DNA from: ATM1 sp003577165
GTDB taxonomy: Bacteria > Armatimonadota > Fimbriimonadia > Fimbriimonadales > ATM1
NCBI GenBank assembly: GCA_030263715.1
Contig: SZPM01000006.1
Span: 73,951 to 137,950 of the forward strand
Direction: 5' to 3'
Length of the DNA: 64,000 nt
Part shown: positions 58,696 through 64,000 of the stretch, one piece after another
Position numbering within the stretch: the stretch's first letter is position 1
Layout of the letters: the number at the start of each line of letters is the position of its first letter
The notes under the pieces: generated by a model
Database searches by the model: none
What the model was told of the DNA's origin: nothing
The model's input: the letters and a program-made list of their open reading frames with translations, nothing else
Position numbers and translations under genes: made by a program

Positions 58696-60540
58696 CTACC
58701 CGGAAACGCGGATGTACTCGGGCATCGCGCTGGTGTCCCCGGACAGAGTCACGTTGATCGTCCGAACTCCGGCCGCCTGCGGCACGCCGTTGATCATCCA
58801 GCGAAGGAACCGATACGGACCGAACGCCTGAGGCGCAGTCAGAGAGATGTTGGCTCCGGTGTAGTACGTGCGCGAGAAGGGCGTCACTCCATCACCGTTG
58901 CCGAATCCATCCGTCGTCGCGTTCACCGTCATCCCGTCGATCCACTGGATCCCGGTCGAAATGAACCCGTAGCGCGCGCGAACGTTGACTCTCGAATAGG
59001 ATGCGACTTGCCAACTCGTGATCCAAGTGCTCCACGAGCCCGACGCATCCGCGTACTCGCCGACGCCCCAGAACGTGAGATCGTCAGCGGGATCGACTTC
59101 CACCGCGAAGTAGTCTCCCCAACGTCCGCCAGTGTAGTGAGCGGTTCCCAATCTGGCAAGCGTGAGTGCGCCCATCGCCCCTGCGGGATCTGTGACCTTG
59201 CGGCCTGTCGTGTAAACGCCCGCAAACTGGCTGGTGCTCGACCTACCGATGCAGACGCCGATATCGTTGAAGCCGTTGAATGCTACGACGGGGAACAGCA
59301 TGTACGCGCTGACGGTTTCGATGTTGCCGGATTGAATGAGCGACGGAGAACCGGATGCGGGCCAGGAGTTCGTCGCAAACTCGTACCATCGGCCGACGGT
59401 GTACGAAACTGCGCCACTGGGTCGAACCGCATGGCTTGCGATCAACCTTCCGTTGCGCCACTGCACGTTCATCACGCGCCCATCCAGTGTGTCAAGACGA
59501 CTCGACCCTCCCTGTTGTGGAGCGTCGGAGTTCGGATACGCATAACTCGGAACACTGACGAGCGCTGAGTGAAGCGTGGGCGTTCCCAACGGATTTCGAA
59601 TCGCGTGGAGTTCCATCGAAGTGGTGTTCCAGTCGCTCACGAAGTACGCGGCTCCCGGCGTCCCATATGCATGAGCCGCCTGAACGCTGGCCGCGCTGGA
59701 ATCGATGAAATCGAAATAGCTAAGTGCGCCACCGGAAAGAAGCGACGCGATCGGGATACCGCGGAAGAGAACGCCTCCGAAGCCGGACGAGAATCCAAAC
59801 AGATTGCCCGTAACATAGATTGCGCTCTGGTCGACGCCGAGTCCCGGATAGTCCACCCAATACTCGCTTCCGCCGATTACCTTCTTGCAGTCCACTCGAT
59901 ACAGGTACCAGTTGCCGTTTGGATCGCTGTCATCGGAAACGCCGATGCACATGAAGGATCGGTTCGGACCAGAGTACTGCTCGAGAGCGAGCACGATGAA
60001 GCGGCCCGTGGTTCGATCGTATAGGCACTTTGGATCGAAAGTGAACCCAAGCGCGCCGACCGGTCGGAAAAAGCCCAGCGCATCTTGATTGCCAAGCCAA
60101 CGCTCGAACACCTTGGTGCCGGACTTCGTGAAGAAAGCGATCTTCATATTCGTCGTCTGCACGACGTAGTTCGGGCCGACGGCGATCGTGCAGTCCGGCG
60201 GACTCCACTGATCCTGAACGATGCCCGGGAAGAGCACACCCGTCGAGGTGCGCGACTCACTCATCAACCCACCGGGGGAGATGGGCGAGGGAAGCAGATT
60301 CGAAACGCGGCGCGCGCGGATCAGCGGGTTCTCAGGTCTTCCCAAGCTGCCACCGAGAATCGTCGAAGTGATCTGCTCGCCGATTCTCGTGTCGAAGACC
60401 GCCTGCTGATCAGCCGTGCCACGGGCGGAAACCTGCTTGACCGGCAAATGCTGAACGAGACCCTGCGAACGCACCTGCGCGACAGCAATCGCGCTAAGAG
60501 CCGCAAGAGCGAAACTGGAAGCCAATCGCTTGTAGAACAT
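58696..60540 (-). CDS. Large secreted protein, beta-propeller-like
   Basis: 614 residues with signal peptide (FYKRLASSFALAALSAIAVAQ). Repeated beta-strand motifs such as WSPPDCTIAVGPNYVVQTTNM and FIVLALEQYSGPNRSFMCIGVSD, and WGVGEYADASGSWSTWITSW, resemble surface proteins annotated only as hypothetical in several phyla. A C-terminal RFLRWMINGVPQAAGVRTINVTLSGDTSAMPEY has the divergent InlB-repeat style of a 'W-x-x-x-G' module. No PEP-CTERM tail is seen. GGGAGG precedes the ATG. Confidence 0.75.
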   Translation of the reverse strand: MFYKRLASSFALAALSAIAVAQVRSQGLVQHLPVKQVSARGTADQQAVFDTRIGEQITSTILGGSLGRPENPLIRARRVSNLLPSPISPGGLMSESRTSTGVLFPGIVQDQWSPPDCTIAVGPNYVVQTTNMKIAFFTKSGTKVFERWLGNQDALGFFRPVGALGFTFDPKCLYDRTTGRFIVLALEQYSGPNRSFMCIGVSDDSDPNGNWYLYRVDCKKVIGGSEYWVDYPGLGVDQSAIYVTGNLFGFSSGFGGVLFRGIPIASLLSGGALSYFDFIDSSAASVQAAHAYGTPGAAYFVSDWNTTSMELHAIRNPLGTPTLHSALVSVPSYAYPNSDAPQQGGSSRLDTLDGRVMNVQWRNGRLIASHAVRPSGAVSYTVGRWYEFATNSWPASGSPSLIQSGNIETVSAYMLFPVVAFNGFNDIGVCIGRSSTSQFAGVYTTGRKVTDPAGAMGALTLARLGTAHYTGGRWGDYFAVEVDPADDLTFWGVGEYADASGSWSTWITSWQVASYSRVNVRARYGFISTGIQWIDGMTVNATTDGFGNGDGVTPFSRTYYTGANISLTAPQAFGPYRFLRWMINGVPQAAGVRTINVTLSGDTSAMPEYIRVSG

Positions 60541-60570
60541 GACCTGTAACACCTCCCTCCCACAGGGCGA

Positions 60571-60611
60571 CAAAAAGCCCCGGAGCGGCATCCTCAAGGA
60601 AAGGACGCCGC
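60571..60611 (-). terminator. Terminator after the second PEP-CTERM gene
   Basis: On the minus strand a stem GCGGCGTCC/GGATGCCGC (one mismatch) is followed nine bases later by TTTTT (60572-60576). Confidence 0.55.
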
Positions 60612-60630
60612 CCGCGAGGCAGTTCGTTCG

Positions 60631-61233
60631 CTACCGGCGGAATCGCCTCCTGACCAGCGCAAGGCCGCCTGCGAGAGCCAGCAAACTCGCCGGCTCAGGG
60701 GTCTGCGCCATGTTCATGTAGTGGTTCGTGCCCTGGTAGGTTGTCGAAACGGCGGAAGGCCCATTGATGAACTCGATCGTGTCCTCCCATCGAACGTGGT
60801 TCGTGGGGAGCGAGAAGTTCACGGGGCCGCCCCAATGGGCGCCGTTGCGGTCGAGATAGGACACGACGTTGTACTCGAGACCGTTTTGGAGGTCCTTGAC
60901 GAGCGTCGTGATCTTGAGTTGATGCTGCGCGTCGGGCGCGCCGGACCACTGCAGGCCCCCATCCATCGTCAGGAGGCGCTCGCCTGTGAACGCCCACGAG
61001 CCGACGGCCAGCGCCTCGGTCACGATCCGAGCGCGCGCCACTGAGTTCGAGCCGGCATGAGTGAGGTTCGGACTCGGCCGAATCTCGTTGATCCCGAACT
61101 CGAAGTAGTTGGCGGTTGCCGAAAACGTGAAGTCGCCTGACGTTTCCACGACCCACACGTTGAAGTTGCCTGCCTCCGCCGACGCGAAGCAGGTGACGAG
61201 GGCAGCGAACGCCGCCCATTTCGCTGATTTCAT
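60631..61233 (-). CDS. PEP-CTERM sorting-domain protein (second copy)
   Basis: 200 residues. Signal peptide (WAAFAALVTCFASAEAG), a beta-rich secreted body (VWVVETSGDFTFSATANYFEFG, TMDGGLQWSGAPDAQHQLKIT), then TPEPASLLALAGGLALVRRRFRR: P-E-P, hydrophobic helix, basic end. It is a substrate for an exosortase that is not in the window. The start ATG 61233 has GGAG upstream. A sigma-54-like promoter lies at 61288-61303. Confidence 0.9.
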   Translation of the reverse strand: MKSAKWAAFAALVTCFASAEAGNFNVWVVETSGDFTFSATANYFEFGINEIRPSPNLTHAGSNSVARARIVTEALAVGSWAFTGERLLTMDGGLQWSGAPDAQHQLKITTLVKDLQNGLEYNVVSYLDRNGAHWGGPVNFSLPTNHVRWEDTIEFINGPSAVSTTYQGTNHYMNMAQTPEPASLLALAGGLALVRRRFRR

Positions 61234-61287
61234 GGCTAATGCTCCTCGGGAACCGGCCAGAAGCCGGACCAATCCGAGGCTCACCGC

Positions 61288-61303
61288 AGGTGGCGTGCCA
61301 AAA
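61288..61303 (-). promoter_or_regulatory. Sigma-54-like promoter for the second PEP-CTERM gene
   Basis: Minus strand TTGGCACG-CCAC-CTGC: full -24 half, correct spacing and the invariant -12 GC, with the same C-for-T change as in the promoter at 41862-41878. The expected start site is near 61277, 44 bases from the ATG. Confidence 0.6.
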
Positions 61304-61422
61304 ACCTCGAGTGAACTCTGAGAAACCGTTCGCAGCCTGGGAACCCGGTGCTTGTGCCGGACAGGAACCGGTCGCCCGCGACCGGCGTAAACTGTAAGCA
61401 GGCAGTTCAAGGAGGATTCATC

Positions 61423-62097
61423 GTGCGAGTCATCAGCAAGTCATCCGTCATCGCAGTCGGCGTGCTCTCGGCCGTCGGCCTCGTCGCGCTCGCCATGGCG
61501 GCCAACACGGGACAGCAGTCGGACCCCAAGGCAAAGTCCCACGCCGAACATGAGGCCCACAAGGCCCAGAAGGAACACGGGAGCGCCCATCAGGGCCACT
61601 GCGGCCATATGAAGGCAAGGTTCGCCGAAGAGTTGGGCCTCTCCGAAGATCAGATTCAGCGCATGCAGGCGATCAAGGAGATGGCCAAGCAGTTCGCGAA
61701 GTCGGCGACGCCGGAGGAGCGAAAGGCCAAGTGGGCCGAACTGAAGGCCGAACTGGACTCCGTTCTCACTCCCGAGCAGAGGGCCAAACTTGCGGAACTG
61801 AAGGCCTCATTCAAGGAGCACGCCGGGAAGTGGAAGCAACACTTTTCCGACGCCCTCGGCCTTTCGGAGGCACAGGTGGAGCGACTCAAAGCCTTGAAAG
61901 AGAAGTTCAAGGCCGAACTCCGCGCCTCCACCCCCGAAGACCGGAAGCAGAGGATCGAGAAGTTCCGATCTGAGGTCGAGTCCATCCTCACCCCCGAACA
62001 GAGGGCGAAGTTGACAGAACTGAAGGCCAAGCACAAGATCCACCGCGAAAAGGTCCGAAATACCGTCCACGAGGACAAGTCCTCGACGACGATCTAA
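61423..62097 (+). CDS. Spy/CpxP-like LTxxQ periplasmic protein with duplicated repeats
   Basis: 224 residues. Signal peptide (IAVGVLSAVGLVALAMA), a His-rich segment (HAEHEAHKAQKEHGSAHQGHCGH) that could bind metal, then two copies of a helical module: LGLSEDQIQRMQAIKEMA ... LTPEQRAKLAEL and LGLSEAQVERLKALKEKF ... LTPEQRAKLTEL. L-T-x-x-Q proteins act as periplasmic chaperones or metal-stress sensors. Start GTG 61423 with AAGGAGG eight bases before. A palindrome CCGGTCG/CGACCGG (61368-61385) lies upstream. Confidence 0.8.
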   Translation: MRVISKSSVIAVGVLSAVGLVALAMAANTGQQSDPKAKSHAEHEAHKAQKEHGSAHQGHCGHMKARFAEELGLSEDQIQRMQAIKEMAKQFAKSATPEERKAKWAELKAELDSVLTPEQRAKLAELKASFKEHAGKWKQHFSDALGLSEAQVERLKALKEKFKAELRASTPEDRKQRIEKFRSEVESILTPEQRAKLTELKAKHKIHREKVRNTVHEDKSSTTI

Positions 62098-62126
62098 CGA
62101 ACTTCACGAGCACCCGACCAACTCCA

Positions 62127-62153
62127 GAGGCCCTGCGCCCCGCGCAGGGCCTC
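62127..62153 (+). terminator. Rho-independent terminator after the LTxxQ gene
   Basis: GAGGCCCTGCG (62127-62137), loop CCCCG, CGCAGGGCCTC (62143-62153), followed by CCCGTTTCTGTT. Confidence 0.7.
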
Positions 62154-62216
62154 CCCGTTTCTGTTGGGCGTCCGTGAGGCTGGGCAAGCGTGTGGCCGAA
62201 GGAACCGCCGCCCGGC

Positions 62217-62250
62217 AAAAAATGCGCAGCCCCCGGTTCCGGGGGCTGCG
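62217..62250 (-). terminator. Rho-independent terminator after the 62276-62605 gene
   Basis: On the minus strand a ten-base stem CGCAGCCCCC/GGGGGCTGCG, six-base loop, then GCATTTTTT (A-run 62217-62222 on the plus strand). Confidence 0.82.
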
Positions 62251-62275
62251 TCAGTTCGCTCTGAGGCGCCTTGGT

Positions 62276-62605
62276 CTATCCGCCGCCGATGGACGGACGG
62301 GGACGCTCGATTCGGCCGCTGTCTCCGCCGCCCGCAACGGAAGGACCACCGCCTCCCGCCGTGGCGCCTTGGCCGCCGGCCGCGGCTCCGCCGACTTGGC
62401 CATTCGGTCCGGAGATCTGCCCCTGAGTCTCGACCATGACCGTCGCCGCAGCGGCGGTCACCACCGGAGTGGTGATCGGCTTGGTGGGAGGCGAAACCGC
62501 CTGGGGCTCCTTCCTCATGAAGAAGAAGATGCCGGTGGCGATGAGGCCAACGACGACCGCGCCAACCATCACGGGAAGGTCATTCGAACTCTGGGTTGCT
62601 GCCAT
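62276..62605 (-). CDS. Small single-TM, Gly/Ala-rich tail protein
   Basis: 109 residues: one N-terminal membrane helix (VMVGAVVVGLIATGIFFFM, about 12-30) followed by a Pro/Thr/Val linker and a Gly-rich, low-complexity tail. GGAG lies 11 bases before the ATG at 62605 and a strong terminator follows the stop, which supports a real gene. Function unknown; composition bias makes homology unreliable. Confidence 0.6.
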   Translation of the reverse strand: MAATQSSNDLPVMVGAVVVGLIATGIFFFMRKEPQAVSPPTKPITTPVVTAAAATVMVETQGQISGPNGQVGGAAAGGQGATAGGGGPSVAGGGDSGRIERPRPSIGGG

Positions 62606-62790
62606 ATCGGTCTGCTCCTAACTGGACCCTAAAGGGTACCCGGCTATTTTGACGCAACCCGCGGCCAAAAAGGTCGCACCCCCTCGTACCCGCGAACTTC
62701 GGCCGCAAGACGTGGCCCTCGTTCATCTCTTCCGTGCTCCCGACTCAGCGTCTGCCGATTCCGGGACCACGTGCTCGCCCTTGTCGTCAG

Positions 62791-62842
62791 GTTGCACGGG
62801 TGCACGGTGCACGCTCCGCGCGTGGGAAAGCGTGCAGGTTCG
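62791..62842 (+). repeat. 52-base direct repeat, copy 1
   Basis: Starts GTTGCACGGGTGCACGGTGC and ends in GCGTGCAGGTTCG; nearly identical to 62917-62968, differing only near CGCGCGTGG versus CGCGTGCTG. Contains three TGCAC words. Confidence 0.8.
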
Positions 62843-62916
62843 GGGGGAGTCGAACGCGGGTTGCCCCCGGGACGAATTGAACCTCGGCGACCTAAGGGCC
62901 TTCCGGGTTCGAGGGG

Positions 62917-62968
62917 GTTGCACGGGTGCACGGTGCACGCTCCGCGTGCTGGAAAGCGTGCAGGTTCG
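62917..62968 (+). repeat. 52-base direct repeat, copy 2
   Basis: Copy of 62791-62842, 126 bases downstream. The spacer (74 bases) is not repeated. Confidence 0.8.
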
Positions 62969-63144
62969 CGGTCCAGATTTGGTGATCTGCGGACTTGAGT
63001 TATGGGCATACGTCGGGGATCCGTTTGGGAATGTTCGGGACACACCTGATGAGGACAGGGAAGCGGGGGAAGTCAACCGAGTTCCCTCGGTGAGGGGGCC
63101 GTGGGATGGATAGGCCGTGCGGGTTCGGAGAGGCTTGGCACGGG

Positions 63145-63167
63145 CGCGCTTCGCTTACCCGTGGCAC
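63145..63167 (+). repeat. 23-base repeat, copy A
   Basis: CGCGCTTCGCTTACCCG then TGGCAC; one mismatch to the copy at 63184-63206, 39 bases away. Looks like a small interspersed (REP-like) unit. Confidence 0.7.
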
Positions 63168-63183
63168 CCGGGGGGGGTAAGAC

Positions 63184-63206
63184 CGCGCTTCGCTTACCCG
63201 CGGCAC
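63184..63206 (+). repeat. 23-base repeat, copy B
   Basis: CGCGCTTCGCTTACCCG then CGGCAC; same unit as 63145-63167. Confidence 0.7.
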
Positions 63207-63458
63207 ACGAGTCGAGATTCGGGAGCCAGGGTTTTCTCCCCGAGATCGGAGAGGGAGGCAGGTGGGGATCGGAAGGTGTCGCCCCGATCTCAGGGGCACG
63301 GGCGTCCGGGCTCCTTGATCAACCACTCCGGGATCGGCCGGCCGATATGTCCGATCAGCCGAAAGTCGTCCCCCAGATTGCCGGATTTCTTGATAGACTG
63401 TATCCAGCAGGATGAGGAGCCACCGAGGCTGGCGTCCGTTCAGGAGGGCCTGCCGCGG

Positions 63459-64000
63459 ATGAGGACAGGTAAGGCGCAGAAGATGAGATCCCAGCGTTTA
63501 GCGCGATGTGAAGTCAGGTCGGCATTGGCCGTTGCCGCCAGCCTCGTCTGCCCGGGAGCGCTCGGGCTCGTTGGAATCAACCTCGACATTGACAATAACA
63601 CGGTCCCTCCATACGCCGGAGGAGGCGTTCCGTCGGCGTCGTTCGGCGCCGTGGCGGGCCAGCCGGGATTCTGGAACGGGATGACCGGATCGAACGGCGA
63701 CCATGGTCTGCTGAGGGACCTGAACGGCCAACTCACCACGGTGCGGATGATCGTGGAGGCGTTCTCGGGCGCGACGGGGGCCTGGGGGTACCTCGGGAAC
63801 ACGGGGGATTACGCGCTTCTTCTCAATGATGGAGCGGACACGTGGTTCAACGGTCGCGTTCGATTCACCGGCGTTCCGAACGGGGCATACCGCGTCTACA
63901 CATATGCCGTAAAGCCGCATGCTTCTGAAGTGCACCCCGTGCGGGTTTCAGTGAGTAACGCAGCGCAGGGCCAGAACCCACAAACGGTAACAGGGCCGAT
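63459..64000 (+). CDS. Secreted beta-rich protein, N-terminal part (3' end outside window)
   Basis: An open frame from ATG 63459 (or ATG 63483) to the right edge, about 180 residues. Signal-like segment ALAVAASLVCPGALG, then VGINLDIDNNTVPPYAGGG, AVAGQPGFWNGMTG, WGYLGNTGDYALLLNDGADTW and VRFTGVPNGAYRVYTYAVKP, a jelly-roll style seen in many secreted proteins of PEP-CTERM-bearing bacteria. The C-terminus that would show a sorting signal is outside the window. GGAGG is 13 bases before the first ATG. Confidence 0.72.
   Translation, partial: MRTGKAQKMRSQRLARCEVRSALAVAASLVCPGALGLVGINLDIDNNTVPPYAGGGVPSASFGAVAGQPGFWNGMTGSNGDHGLLRDLNGQLTTVRMIVEAFSGATGAWGYLGNTGDYALLLNDGADTWFNGRVRFTGVPNGAYRVYTYAVKPHASEVHPVRVSVSNAAQGQNPQTVTGP

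Larger units (their letters stand above)
62606..63458. other. Non-coding stretch with two families of short direct repeats
   Basis: About 850 bases without a convincing gene. It contains the 52-base pair of repeats (62791, 62917) and the 23-base pair (63145, 63184). Reading frames that cross it on either strand are low-quality and composed of repeat translations. A TAGACT hexamer near 63394 may be the promoter of the following gene. Confidence 0.6.

Noticed and set aside
62791..62968. CRISPR array
   Set aside because: Only two repeat copies of 52 bases with a 74-base spacer and no cas genes; the geometry does not fit.
63411..63462. Sixteen-codon leader peptide ahead of the last gene
   Set aside because: Start overlap is suggestive, but no regulatory motif or conservation can be shown from one sequence.

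Overview
The window is a moderately GC-rich bacterial chromosome segment that is densely packed with genes and includes many ATGA or TGATG overlaps. It carries core genes (mutS, gmk, coaBC, pyrG, purC, rnc, folK, tRNA-Gln), flagellar fliS, tandem GspF/PilC pilus genes, two PEP-CTERM surface proteins and the planctomycete-type DUF1592/DUF1552 pair. No phage, insertion sequence or CRISPR array was seen. By inference only, this mix with frequent leaderless-looking starts fits an Armatimonadota (Fimbriimonadia-like) bacterium; no marker in the window proves it.

Layout. 1-6.9 kb: mutS (cut by the left edge), a holin-like membrane protein, yvcK-gmk-coaBC, a membrane-anchored EEP hydrolase and a homocysteine methyltransferase. 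6.9-9.8 kb: fliS with a FliT-like partner, then a LolD/MacB-type ATPase with a TolC-like protein. 9.9-10.4 kb: a TlpA-like redoxin with an in-frame TGA in its active site. 10.4-14.7 kb: a BMP-type nucleoside ABC transporter without its binding protein, and a beta-hydroxyacid dehydrogenase. 14.8-18.5 kb: DUF1592 and DUF1552. 18.5-22.1 kb: a copper module (copA, copZ, ArsR-type repressor, divergent double-YHS protein). 22.2-26.7 kb: a large unknown anchored protein, an Lgt-like protein and an AONS/KBL aminotransferase. 27-32.2 kb: MFS exporter, pyrG, aldo/keto reductase, arsR-arsM. 32.2-39.6 kb: glycan genes (GH116, sialate esterase, Gfo/Idh). 39.7-48.7 kb: tRNA-Gln, M24 peptidase, PEP-CTERM protein, rnc, aminotransferase, FecCD permease, purC, DUF4127, VanX-like peptidase and folK. 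48.6-57 kb: two GspF paralogues, J-domain, RNase H-like, TPR and PilZ proteins. 57-64 kb: secreted proteins, among them a second protein with an in-frame TGA, a second PEP-CTERM protein, an LTxxQ periplasmic protein, and a repeat-bearing non-coding stretch.

Main discovery. Two genes are interrupted only by one in-frame TGA, exactly where a thioredoxin-fold active-site residue belongs: 10083-10085 (motif U-G-G-C) and 58356-58358 on the minus strand (motif C-U). Both have a short hairpin downstream that meets the usual bacterial SECIS geometry, with a G in the first two loop positions. They are best read as two exported redox selenoproteins, which implies that the organism decodes selenocysteine. 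The adjacent Cys-Sec pair of the second does not match a selenoprotein family I can name.

Regulation. A full match to the sigma-54 consensus lies just upstream of a PilZ gene, and both PEP-CTERM genes have a shared TTGGCACG-N4-CTGC element upstream. This suggests that RpoN controls surface and motility functions. Several genes have a -10 hexamer six or seven bases before the start codon, indicating leaderless mRNAs. The two ArsR-type regulators have clear palindromic operators.
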